In this document: positions 1 to 10,060 of the stretch, one piece after another
Layout of the letters: each line of letters starts with the position of its first letter
How positions within the stretch are numbered: the stretch's first letter is position 1
Assembly (NCBI GenBank): GCA_023678885.1
Contig: CM043000.1
Coordinates: 21,188,729 to 21,252,728, forward strand
DNA: 64,000 bases
Direction of reading: 5' to 3'
Source of the DNA: Pogostemon cablin
Taxonomy: Eukaryota; Streptophyta; Magnoliopsida; Lamiales; Lamiaceae
Notes under the pieces: generated by a model
Told to the model about the DNA's origin: nothing
The model's database searches: none
The model's input: the letters and a program-made list of their open reading frames with translations, nothing else
Made by a program: the position numbers and the translations under genes

Positions 1-1065
1 AGGTGAGAGTGGGAGAGATGGAGGTGCAACTCACTACACATTAGGAGGGCAAGTGAGATAGTAATTATGTGGGCCCACCCATCCCATATTTCTTTTTTCT
101 TTTTTTTTTAATCTGGCTCCTCTTTTAATTTTCCCAAATCCTCTTTCATTTTTATTTCCTTTTTTTTTATTTCTTTCCCCATTCTTAATTTATTTTTAAT
201 TTTTTGACGTTAATTTTTAGAAATTACAATATGTTTGAAAATTCATTTTATTTTATTTGTTTTTTTGTAAATATTGCAAGGCTGCTTTTGCTTTCTTAAT
301 TATGAATTTTTTTTTTTTTAAAAAAAATCTGAAGAAATAGGTTAGTCAACATTATGGATATTTAGTTTCAGTTGTAAAACTGTAAAAATAATTTTTTTTT
401 TAAATCCACGTAAACGTTATTTGGACGGGTAGTATTGAATTAATATTCGATTGATAATTACTAAAACACGCCGGTGTGGTTTAGTGAAAATTAAGACAAT
501 ATTTTAACAAGCGGTGGGTTTCAAATTTTTTTTTTTAAAATCCACGTAAATATTATTTGGACGTGTAGTATTGGATAAATATTCGATTGATAATTAATAA
601 AACACGCAGGTGTGGTTTAGTGAAAATTAAGACATTATTTTAACAAGCGGTGGGCTTTTAATGTGTGTTTCTATATATTATGTAATTCAAAACAATGAAT
701 AATTTTTTTTTATAAAATTTAAATAATTGAAATATATAATTATTTATAATTTAATTGGAAATAATATGGATATAGTTGAAAAATTAAATGAGAATAAAAT
801 GAGATTGATGTGAATCCTACTAAAAAACCTACTCTTTAATTTTATTGTTGTAGAGGAGTTTTGTTTTGGAAATAAGATTTTTGTTTTTGAGATGGCACGG
901 CAGTAAAAAAAAAAACCTAATTTTTTATTTTATTATTGGGAAAGGCCTAATAATAACAAATTCAAAAAGGTCAGAGATATGCAAATTGAACATAAAAGAT
1001 GGAAAAATAGTGGCTATCTCCCAAGTTATCTAGTGTTCGGTAGGAATCTCGTGATTGTCATTTAT
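1..1065. other. AT-rich spacer without a recognised gene
   Basis: This stretch is pyrimidine-rich near the left edge and then AT-rich, with many homopolymer A and T runs. Apart from the direct duplication at 402-657 I see nothing that supports a gene. The short open frame at 979-1257 runs through the poly-A/(TA) tract and looks accidental. Confidence 0.6.
402..657. repeat. Tandem duplication, period about 136 bp
   Basis: Two adjacent copies, beginning AAATCCACGTAAA at 402 and at 538, share a body containing ATTCGATTGATAATTA, AACACGC and AAGCGGTGGG. They differ by scattered substitutions, so the duplication is not very recent. I see no coding potential and no transposon ends. Confidence 0.85.
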
Positions 1066-1066
1066 C

Positions 1067-1071
1067 AAAAA

Positions 1072-1102
<31 letters not shown>
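1067..1102. repeat. Poly-A plus (TA)n microsatellite
   Basis: A run of 14 A residues is followed by about 11 TA dinucleotides. Confidence 0.95.
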
Positions 1103-1103
<1 letters not shown>

Positions 1104-1929
1104 ATCACTTTATAAAAAAAAACACTTAGAAAATATTATTAGCCACGAAGTCCGGTCCAAAGAAAAAATTCTACAAAAACCCATCAGGCCATTCAAGCCG
1201 GGCAGATTTAACCCATTTATTCGGGTTCAAGAACGACAATCCGAATCCAATTCATGAGCATTCAAAGAACAGAGTAAACAGGGGTCTAATCAAAGAGAAG
1301 TTAAAAATACATTTCTAACAACCATGAAAATATGCAGGAATATTGAAAATGATAATTTCTGCAAATAAGCAAACAATAAGCATTAGTTTGCCAGTGATGT
1401 ATATTCTCACGCATTTATGTGGGCTTTCCAGTTTGAAATGTCCCAAGTATTAATGCATGAAAATACACAAGAGTACATCTTACTTACTTTTTACACTTTA
1501 TTTTATCAATCTCAATAACTTATTTTATCAATCTCAATAACTTTATTTACAAACGACCATAACTATGTGCATAGTTAGAGTTTTAATCTCTGATAAATTC
1601 GCAGTTGAATACCCAACATATCGTAACATATCAGGCAGTCGTATAAGGAGGTAGTCAAACCATGTCATGACCAAATGATCCATCTACTACAATGCAACAC
1701 AACAACATTATTATAACTCAAAGGTGGACTGTGGACAGGCCATCTATCAATCTTTAACATATTACTACCGTCACATGACAAAAAACAACCAAAGAAACTG
1801 GAAAACACAACACTTAATACCTTATAGATGATGAAAACCAATCAAATACAAATCAAAAGTAACCATTATAACATTAGAAAAGGAAACAACTTTTATAAAA
1901 GATCAAGGATTTTTTCCAAAATCTTAACT

Positions 1930-2013
1930 GTTTGCCTCAGAGGTAGTGACAATTACATATCATCATGTTTAATTCTGATAATACTTGTAATAGAGAATAC
2001 ATCACTGGCAAAC
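1930..2013 (-). ncRNA. Box C/D snoRNA copy 1, possibly degenerate paralogue
   Basis: Read on the minus strand, this 84-nt unit has a 7-bp terminal stem (GTTTGCC at the 5' end, GGCAAAC at the 3' end). It has a C-box-like GTGATGT next to the 5' stem, CTGA as D box directly before the 3' stem, an internal C' box ATGATGA and a D'-like CAGA. It has the same length and layout as the copy at 4660-4743. Its guide segments have drifted: the D' guide reads TTACAAGTATTA where the other copy reads TTGCACGTATTA. It may be a diverged or dying duplicate. The small open frame on the opposite strand here is a by-product. Confidence 0.6.
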
Positions 2014-2188
2014 TAATGCTGAGATAATACAGAGACTCATGAACTTTTTTCTTATCTAAACAAGCTACATTGTAATAACAATTTAACTAGAAAATATAAA
2101 ACATGGAAAAAAAGAAAAATCAGTAATTCTTCACACATATCAAAATAACCAATCAAACCATTATTAAAGACAGCAGAAAAACATAATG

Positions 2189-2259
2189 TGGCACCTCAGT
2201 GTAAATTCTTTTCACAGTATGATGAACTCAAAGTATATTTAATACCATCATAGGCACCA
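2189..2259 (-). ncRNA. Box C/D snoRNA candidate (71 nt), target unknown
   Basis: On the minus strand TGGTGCC at the 5' end can pair with GGTGCCA at the 3' end (7 bp including two G-U pairs). C box ATGATGG lies one base inside the 5' stem and D box CTGA abuts the 3' stem. A second, poorer copy of the body lies at 2701-2760. I could not match the guide sequence in front of the D box to a known rRNA segment, so the target is open. It sits between two other C/D units in the same orientation. Confidence 0.55.
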
Positions 2260-2502
2260 ACAAACTATCTAACAGAGAATGTGGTCTAAAAAATCACATC
2301 AAGAGCAACATATCAAAATTATGAATCCATACTATTGAAACAATTTCAAAGTTTGCTTATCCAATATACAACTTAGAGAAGTGGTATTATAACTGAAACA
2401 CAAAGTTCTTGCCATCAAGATGAAACAATGGCATTTCATTAATGTGTTGTAACAAAAACCAATAGTAAAAACAAGAGCACTATAAATTTATTGTCATAGA
2501 AA

Positions 2503-2607
2503 TTGCATCAGAGAGATTCCCATTAGACCAAGTCATCTTCACTCATAGGAGTTCTGATGTCCCTGTCTATTTTATCATCATTTGCAAAAACCAGAGTATC
2601 ATTGCAA
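2503..2607 (-). ncRNA. Box C/D snoRNA with two guides for neighbouring 25S rRNA sites
   Basis: A 105-nt minus-strand unit is closed by TTGCA at the 5' end and TGCAA at the 3' end. C box is ATGATAC (one mismatch) and D box CTGA touches the 3' stem. In front of the D'-like CAGA lies TAGACAGGGACA, complementary to UGUCCCUGUCUA of plant 25S rRNA. In front of the D box lies TGGGAATCTC, complementary to GAGAUUCCCA, which I recall lying immediately upstream of that same 25S segment. By the rule of the fifth nucleotide the predicted 2'-O-methylated bases are the first C of UGUCCC and the second A of GAGAUU. The rRNA sequence is recalled from memory. The double match to adjacent rRNA makes a chance call unlikely. 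Confidence 0.75.
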
Positions 2608-2700
2608 CTACCCTATGAAATAAATGAACTTAAACTAAAAAGAAAATTGAAGAATTTAAAAAAAAATATAAACTTTTAACAAATCAATCGCTTAAATGAC

Positions 2701-2760
2701 TCAGATAATATGCTTTTCACAGTGAACCACTCAAAGTATATTTAACACCATCATCGGCAG
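2701..2760 (-). pseudogene. Degenerate copy of the snoRNA at 2189-2259
   Basis: On the minus strand it shares ATGATGG, the TTAAATATACTTTGAGT segment and CTGTGAAAAG with the unit at 2189-2259, and ends in CTGA. The bases outside the boxes cannot form a proper terminal stem. I read it as a decayed duplicate. Confidence 0.45.
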
Positions 2761-3189
2761 AGAAAATTATATGAACCATAACACTTGCACCTGAATAAAA
2801 ATAAATAAATAAATAAAAATAAAAAGCCAGCAAAATGAATAAACCAGGCAGCTTAGAAATTACTTGCACCACTCCTTCGTAATCTTACATCAATTCATTG
2901 TAAATTACGAAATAATGATGCACGACATTCTAGAACGGAGGGAGTAGAACACAAATTGCCAAGCATTGTAATTTCCTAAGGCAAAACAACCAGACGAAAT
3001 AATATTACTTGATAGATTATTTAAAAATGAAGCAATAAATTTGAAACTAATTGTACAAAAGCGAACTTGTCAATATCAATTTGGTCGCAAAAACAAAATG
3101 ATAAAACATCTAAATTAAAACGAAAATGAATAAAAAACTAATCAAGCTCCAAAGTACGAAATTTTTTAAAAAAGCGTGACGAATTAGGT

Positions 3190-3300
3190 TTTCTGTTCTC
3201 ATATGCTGATGGAGAAGCAGAATAGTATACAAGGGGGAGGCAGAGATGGCTGTATCTAGGGTTTAAGAGAGGCAGAACAGAAGGATTTGCAAATATGCCC
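3190..3300 (-). promoter_or_regulatory. Telo-box-bearing 5' region of the snoRNA locus
   Basis: The minus strand carries AAACCCTA (3257-3264), the telo-box typical of plant snoRNA and ribosomal protein gene promoters. It lies upstream of the minus-strand snoRNAs at 2607-1930 and is less AT-rich than its surroundings. This position suits the promoter or first exon of a snoRNA precursor. That role is inferred; no transcription start is visible. Confidence 0.4.
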
Positions 3301-4659
3301 CTGTAGAATCCGTAATTATGCTTTCGGTAGTCAATATTTTTCTTTCTTCAATGTGATTAAATGATTATGCAAGGATCTAAATCTGTGTCACTAATTTTGT
3401 ATAGTCGAATATAGTAAGTTTACTTTAAGAGAATTTTTTAAATTTGTAAAACAAATTGGACTGCAGGATGTAAATAAGTCTGTGCTATATTTTGTTTAAA
3501 ATATTATCAAATTTCAAATATTAATATATGTATTGAACTTATTTTTATTACAATCAGCTATCAAGCTTGATATATTGAGCAGAACAAACTGAATGAAATG
3601 GTTTTTTTAAACATGCTTGAAAAACTATCGAATCTGAAATATATACTCCAACTTTTTGATTAACAATTTAGCCAAGCTTGAAGAAATTTTAATCTGATCC
3701 GATGAGCCAAGCAGCATTAGTTGGAATTTTTTAACATTCTCTGAAATAATTTCATTGAGCAAGATTAACAAATTTAAAATTTAAGTATCATGAACAGATA
3801 AATTATTTGCTTTTTTTTGGTTAGAAAGTGTGAAGAGTTTCGTCCAAATTAAACATGCATTGAACTTCTTTGAAATATTTGTTTATCAGTAAACGTACAA
3901 AATACACTTCATAATCGTACAAATAATTTGTTACTTTCAAGTAATTCGTAATAGTACATAAAATTTGTTATTTTCAAGTTAAAAAAAAAACATTAATATA
4001 CATTAGATGCTTCAAATAAAATGCTGTGATACAATGTAGCTCACGAAAGCAAACAAGAATTGATGAGTACCCTGTTCCAAAAAGAGGAGACAAACAAATA
4101 CATTAGATTCAAATACATATAAAATGGAACCAAAAGAAAATAATATGTTCGAAACCAATATGTAAATGTGCAGAATGCATTTAATCTAAATGCCTACCAT
4201 ACAAGAAATAATATACTTCCAATACTATATGATACTTATTAATTAGTCTAAATCTCATAAAATAAGTTACTCTCACAAGTTTACAGTTGATTGATCCTTA
4301 CACTCCATGTTTAATTGAAGAAAATGCCAAACCACCATGAAAAAATATTAGATAATGCTAAAGAGCAGTGATCAATAGCTTCTGCCTTCATTAAAGGTGC
4401 AAACGTCAATTACATTGATGCCCTTTGGAGCCAAGGTGAAGACCAGGCTTCGACAAAGGAGCACCGTTCAAATCTCCATTCTTTTCGTGTAATCACAAGG
4501 CAATAGTCTCGGAGAACCAAAAATCACAGACAAGAACAATGAAAACTTTACTTGTTAATAAAGCAAGTGTAAAAATAGGATGACAGTAATCGAACATGTA
4601 AAACATGTAAAGCCTAGAAAAGGAAGTAATTTGGAAGAAAACTACTTAAACTTTCCAGA

Positions 4660-4743
4660 GTTTGCCTCAGAGGCAGTGGGGGTTGCGTATCATCATGTTT
4701 ATATCTGATAATACGTGCAATGTTGTATCCATCACCGGCAAAC
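4660..4743 (-). ncRNA. Box C/D snoRNA, predicted 18S rRNA methylation guide
   Basis: On the minus strand GTTTGCC and GGCAAAC form a perfect 7-bp terminal stem. C box is GTGATGG, C' box ATGATGA, D box CTGA, and CAGA serves as D' box. The 12 bases TTGCACGTATTA before D' are complementary to UAAUACGUGCAA of plant 18S rRNA. Counting five bases from D' places the 2'-O-methyl group on the U of GCUAAU. From memory this is the position equivalent to human 18S Um172, the target of SNORD45. I do not recognise a target for the second guide in front of the D box. A paralogue lies at 1930-2013 in the same orientation, which suggests a duplicated polycistronic or intronic snoRNA locus. Confidence 0.75.
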
Positions 4744-5800
4744 CAACCATAGAATCGCACAACATGGTTAAAATGAATCATCAATGAAGGAAGGATAGCT
4801 TATGAGTTGTGTGAAATTTCTTCAGGTTTAAAATAACTCATGTTCCACCTACCACAACACAAAAGGCAACATCCATGCATCATATGATAAATGGCATTTC
4901 AAGTGTATAAACGAAACTCACTAAAGATTGACTATAACCAACTTAAAAACCTCGAACCAGTAGTGTTGCACTGTGTCAGGGAAGCCATCAAGATGCAAAC
5001 TAACCTCAAAGAGATGACTATATTGCATTGCGTCTGAGGAACTTTACATCAAAGCAAAACATTAATTCTATTAATCAAGAAATAAACAAATGCATATTGC
5101 AAAAAAGAGAATCCGTATCATAACAAAGAAGATATTAATTGCATCATCATTTGCCAAATTTAACTCCATCATAGGCAAAAGCATATTCATAATGAAATCA
5201 TTTAAAATATTAAAAAGAACTTATTTTGAAAAAATACATAGTAGGTTTCTGCACAATCATTTAAAATGTACGAAAATAATTTTCTTGAAATTTTGATCAA
5301 TCAACTCTTGAGCTTCAATAAAACGCCATGAACATAGAAACACAATTAAACCGGAAACTAACAAGAGAGAATAATCAAATAAGAGGAGAAATGAACTGGA
5401 TCATTACCGAAATAGCTAAATGCAAACAATCATGATCTAATTTAAGGTACAATAACTCAGGCAGCATACGTATAACCGAACAATGTTTGCCTAAGAAGCA
5501 ACCCAAGTTATTGTACCTCAAACTAGATTATGCCCATTCTGGTAGAAATGTTAATATTCCAGCGCAAAATAGATTGAAGAGCCGATCTGCAACAATGACT
5601 GCAACTTTTCTACATATACTTCAATTTCTCTTTCGCCTTTTGCGTAAGTTACCTAAGAACACAAAATTAAGAGTAATGAATAATAGGTGAATTCAATTTT
5701 TTTTAAATGGATTAACTTATATTCACATGCATACACTAACATTTGTACAAATTCACAACGATAATAGAATAAAATGTAGTTAAATTCCACAAAATTATTT
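4744..5800. other. Spacer upstream of the snoRNA, no gene recognised
   Basis: The sequence is AT-rich with short fragments resembling the snoRNA bodies further left. For example, CTATGATGG and AATGATGATG occur on the minus strand near 5140-5180. No complete box C/D fold or convincing open frame was found. The open frames at 5090-5296 and 5487-5690 have no recognisable family features. Confidence 0.4.
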
Positions 5801-5819
5801 GGAGCACCTCAGATCCACG

Positions 5820-5990
5820 ACTTCTTCTTCCTTCCTCCTTTCATACCGAAGTTCAATCAATGGCAGAATCTCTCTCCTCTCTCTCCCTAAAACGGGTTAG
5901 GGCGACCGCGGAATTACACCGCTCAGAAGGAAGGAATGTATAAATACTCGGTAAGTTTCGTATCTAGGGCATATTAGAACAAGGAGAATT
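5820..5990 (-). promoter_or_regulatory. Possible 5' region of a minus-strand non-coding transcript
   Basis: This GC-richer island reads, on the minus strand, CCCTAGATACGAAACTTACC followed by TATTTATACA and a GA-rich tract. It resembles the telo-box region at 3190-3300, which shares CCCTAGATAC. It lies upstream of the minus-strand snoRNA at 4660-4743. By analogy it could be that locus's promoter or first exon. Confidence 0.3.
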
Positions 5991-6345
5991 TACAGAGTTA
6001 CCCCTACAAAATAGGGTATTTATAAAGTTTACGGTTATTTGTTTTTCACTCTAGCCCCTAGAAAAATTAAATTCGTGCAATTAACTACCAACATATTTTA
6101 TTTTTTTCCAAAACAGTTACTAGCATTCATCAATATACAAATCAAAATTGGTGTTGGATGGTTTGTGATTATCAGTAAAAATAAAAATTACCATTCATCA
6201 ATCTACTGATCTACTCTTCTACAAAATATATGGATTATCAAATCAGATTCTAATCTAAGATGCTTACTTAAACCAATGAAGATCATGACTTCAAACTTCT
6301 TCGGGTAGCCGGGGCGAAAAGAGCTGCGATCGCCCTCGATACGTG

Positions 6346-8316
6346 CTACCAGTAGTCACCACAAGAGCAAACTCCACCCTCAAAATGATGGTAGCGTATG
6401 GGGTCCCTAATGACGATTACACGGTTCTCCATTTTCGCCAACAGCTTGGCGAAAACGTGACAGTCGCCGCATATTCTTAGATTCTTTCGAATCCGTACTG
6501 TTTTCCCTATTGGCAGGCTCATGATGCCGTATACAATCGCCAGTTTCTCACTGTGGTATGCAAGTGAGTTCTCCATCTGCTCTCCTTCAAGATCATGCAA
6601 CACAAAATTTGTGTCAGGCACATAACCCTCTCCCTTCAATCTCCAAATGATCTTAGTCAGTTCTTGATAAATGAAGTCAGAATGTGGATGGGATTTGTCA
6701 CCTAGTATGAAAGTATGAACCTGTTTATTTATCTCGATCCAACTACATCCAGGTTCTTTCTTAATTCCTCTGATCCTCATGGACCCCCTCAGTTTTTCAA
6801 CATCTTTCCATCTCTGAGTGTTGGCATAGATATTAGATAGCAGGGTGTACGTTCCTGCGTCAGAAGGATCTAAGCTCAAAACTTTTTTGGCAGCATACTC
6901 AGCCAGATCCATATTACGATGAATTCTACAGGCGCCAAGTAGAGTTCTCCACGTCACAGCGTCTGGTTCACATTTCATGTCATGAATCAGTGTCATGGCT
7001 TCTTCAAGTTTACCTGCTCTCCCTAGAAGATCAATCATGCATCCATAATGCTCCCTTCCAGGGTCGACGCCAAAAAGCATCTTCATTGAGTTGAAATAAT
7101 ACTTCCCCTCTTTCACTAGCCCAGCATGACTGCAAGCAAACAGAACTCCCAGCATTGTGATGTGATTTGGCTTGATCCTTGAAGCTCTCATTGCCTCAAA
7201 TAAATCGAGGGCTTTTCTGCTATAGCCATTCTGCGCAAAGCCTATGATCATTGTGCTCCAAGAAATTACATCCTTCACACCCATCTGAGTGAAGATAAAG
7301 TTAGCATTTTTCAAACTACCACACTTGCAATACATGTCTAGAAGTGCATTATTGAGGACCAAGTCTCGAGCAAACTTAATGACGTGGACATGAACTTGTC
7401 TCCCAAGTTCCAAAAGTGCTAAACTTGTGCTACCTCGCAGAACACTGGTTAGAGTTGATTGATCAGCCCATAAACCAGACCTTTTCATTCTTATAAAGAG
7501 GGTGAGGGCTTCATCACCATCACTGTTCTGGGCAAAGCCACCAATAATGGAGTTCCAAACCACCATATCTTTAGTTACCATTTCATCAAATATGTTAATC
7601 CCAGCTCTCAGTTCAGCCCATTTGCAATAAATATCAATCAAAGCACTTCTTACATAAACATCTAGCTCCAAACCAACCTTAATTATGCCACAGTGAAGTT
7701 GTTTGAGGGTGGAAATATCTTCACAGGCTCTTAGAACTGAAGAATATGAGTACATATTTGGTCTAACACCAGCCCTAAACATCATAATCAACATTTGCAA
7801 GGCCTTACTCTTTAGCTCAGAACTAGAGTACACAGCAATCATAGTAGTCCAGGAGACTACATTCCTCTCAGGCATTTGATTGAACAATAGTTGGGCTTCA
7901 TCCAGCAAATTAAATTTGACATACATGTTTAGCAATGTGTTTAAAAGGAAAGTTTTTGGTTCGTAGCCATTCGAGAAAACATGCTGGTGGACTAACTTTC
8001 CTTGTTTGATAGCTCCATGGGCTATGCAGCACTTGATAAGCTCTGCATAAGTGATTGAATCAGCCCATAGTTTATGTTTTTGCATGGAGTCCAGAGCTTG
8101 CATTGCCTTCGGAAGATCCCTCCGATAGCAATATGCCATGAACTCATTGACTATATCTTGATGATCTTTCGACAATGCATTTGGCCTGATTCTCCATTCA
8201 GTTGCTGCCACAGAACAGAAGTTCAAACGCCGAAGAAAGACGTTTGAAACTGACTCGGGGAATGAAGTAGCCTTCAAGGTGATGCAATAGCATTTGAGTC
8301 TTGACACAGTATTCAT
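6346..8316 (-). CDS. REME1: DYW-type pentatricopeptide repeat protein, REME1 orthologue
   Basis: This intron-less reading frame encodes 656 aa. An organelle-targeting-like N-terminus is followed by a tandem array of PLS-type PPR motifs (about residues 55-480), the E/E+ region and a complete DYW deaminase-like domain. The domain carries the HSEKLA zinc-site motif, CGDCH and the terminal CSCGDYW. From memory the whole length matches Arabidopsis At2g03880 (REME1, about 630 aa), which is needed for efficient C-to-U editing of mitochondrial transcripts; shared blocks include WADSITYAELIKCCI and IRKNLRICGDCHVF. The start is the first Met of the frame at 8316. LHCA4 is transcribed divergently about 1.7 kb away. 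Assignment to the DYW family is certain; one-to-one orthology is inferred. Confidence 0.9.
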   Translation of the reverse strand: MNTVSRLKCYCITLKATSFPESVSNVFLRRLNFCSVAATEWRIRPNALSKDHQDIVNEFMAYCYRRDLPKAMQALDSMQKHKLWADSITYAELIKCCIAHGAIKQGKLVHQHVFSNGYEPKTFLLNTLLNMYVKFNLLDEAQLLFNQMPERNVVSWTTMIAVYSSSELKSKALQMLIMMFRAGVRPNMYSYSSVLRACEDISTLKQLHCGIIKVGLELDVYVRSALIDIYCKWAELRAGINIFDEMVTKDMVVWNSIIGGFAQNSDGDEALTLFIRMKRSGLWADQSTLTSVLRGSTSLALLELGRQVHVHVIKFARDLVLNNALLDMYCKCGSLKNANFIFTQMGVKDVISWSTMIIGFAQNGYSRKALDLFEAMRASRIKPNHITMLGVLFACSHAGLVKEGKYYFNSMKMLFGVDPGREHYGCMIDLLGRAGKLEEAMTLIHDMKCEPDAVTWRTLLGACRIHRNMDLAEYAAKKVLSLDPSDAGTYTLLSNIYANTQRWKDVEKLRGSMRIRGIKKEPGCSWIEINKQVHTFILGDKSHPHSDFIYQELTKIIWRLKGEGYVPDTNFVLHDLEGEQMENSLAYHSEKLAIVYGIMSLPIGKTVRIRKNLRICGDCHVFAKLLAKMENRVIVIRDPIRYHHFEGGVCSCGDYW

Positions 8317-9838
8317 GGCTAAAGATGGAATTGCATCTTCAAACCTTCAATATCATTCATTATATTAGTGGCTAACTTGCTCAAATCAACAACATCACAA
8401 GCAAAGATAAACCAACATTAAGTCCACCTTTAAAACTATCAGATTCCAAGATAAGGAAAATACACTAGCTAATCTTCTGGCATTCTGGCAATGAAACCAA
8501 ATCCTTCAAATTCCATTTTCACTGGTACACTTATCTGTACCAACATTCCAGCTCTTTTTTTTTTCTTTCTTTCCAAATCATTGAAGACAAAAGATATCAT
8601 GAATCAGATTTCATTTGGAATTCAACTAGTTTAGTGTCTATAGAACAATATGTCGTGGATCTTATCATGACCTATGTTACTCTACATGTATTAGGAAGGA
8701 ATCATTGAAAAACTGAAAATCAAGATGAAAAATTAACAAAGAGCAAAGAACGGAGACTGAGATTATTACCCGAATAACAAACGGCACGATGCGCAATCAT
8801 TACTGTTGGACCAGCTCAGCAACAAATCTCAAATTTTCGGATGAAATATTTCAATTCGGAAATGAATCGGCCATCAAATGTCAGAATAATTGTAGGTAAG
8901 TATGATGGAAGAAGAGATATGAAGCCGCCGCAAGGTGTTGGGCGGCGCGGCGGTGGAATTTGGGGGATATTGGCCATGGAAATGGGGTTTAGTTTATGGA
9001 TAGAACTTAATTAGTGGGTGAAATTTAAAACCAGTAAATCATTAAAATTAGTTCCGATAATTTTTAATTTTATTTATAAAATTCAATTCAACACGGATTA
9101 AATAAAAATATAATTAAATAAATATTTATAATTAATAATTAATAATACATAAATACATAATTTAAAGTATATGAGTAAAAATAATTATCATTTAAATTAA
9201 TAAAATTTGAAAAAAAAAAAGAAATTAGTTGGCCCTATACAATTGGTTCAAACCGATTTAATCACTGAAAATGTTTTTGAAGTATTTCGAATTGATTCTA
9301 ACTCAAATTTTTAATTCAATTGGTTTGATCACTGAAAAAGTTTTTAGAATAATTCGAATCAATTCTAATTCTAATTTTTAATTCAACTTGTTGAACCAAT
9401 TAATCCATACACTTTAAAAATATATATGGAGTATACAATTCAATCCATAGAAAAGTACTCACAAAAATTTTCCAAACAATTTCTAGTGATACTATTTTTC
9501 AAGAGACAACTAACAACCAAACCAACTTAATTTGTAGTAAATCTCAAAGAATCTCATTTCTTTAATTTTTCAAAAAAAAAAAAAAAACCATACTAAAGTT
9601 GTTAAAACAATAATCATAATACATTAATCCACACAAAGCTCAAATTAAACAAAGTTTTAAGAACCCATCAAGGGCCATACTAAAGTTAAAAAAAATCATA
9701 ATAAAGTTTTATATTCCACGTAGACAATGTCTTTTTTAGTTTATAAAAACAATAATAAGAATCAAGCCACTAGGAAATTCCATAAGGACCCCTCATGATC
9801 TTGAAGGCCAACACAAGCCAAGAAAGAGATATCATGAT
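8317..9838. other. Divergent spacer between REME1 and LHCA4
   Basis: The first part (8317-8960) probably holds the REME1 5' leader and promoter. A GC-rich patch lies at about 8920-8970. From about 9000 to 9800 the sequence is AT-rich with repeated AATTCAATT-type words and no open frame. Confidence 0.5.
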
Positions 9839-9849
9839 ATGCCAACACA

Positions 9850-9881
9850 GATAAAGGATAAGAGCTATGGCTTCCCATTGG
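9850..9881 (+). promoter_or_regulatory. I-box/GATA and CCAAT-type elements of the LHCA4 promoter
   Basis: GATAAA at 9850 and GATAAG (I-box) at 9857 are followed by ATTGG (an inverted CCAAT) at 9877. They lie about 180-210 bp before the LHCA4 start codon. Such clusters are typical of light-regulated LHC gene promoters. Their function here is inferred from the motifs and position only. Confidence 0.5.
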
Positions 9882-10060
9882 CTACACCAAAATACACAAT
9901 CAAATTTCAGCCATCTGATCATCTCAAAATCTTCCAAACCAACCATCATGATTCATCTTTGAATCACCACCACAAGTCCACCATTCAAAAGAAATACAAA
10001 TTCATACTCACAAGTTTCATTTTTAGCCCACAAAAACCATCCTCTCAAACTCTCAACAAA

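Noticed and set aside
9839..10060. Upstream extension of the LHCA4 frame
   Set aside because: LHCA4 proteins start at MATVTT (10061). The extension lies in promoter-like DNA with GATA motifs.
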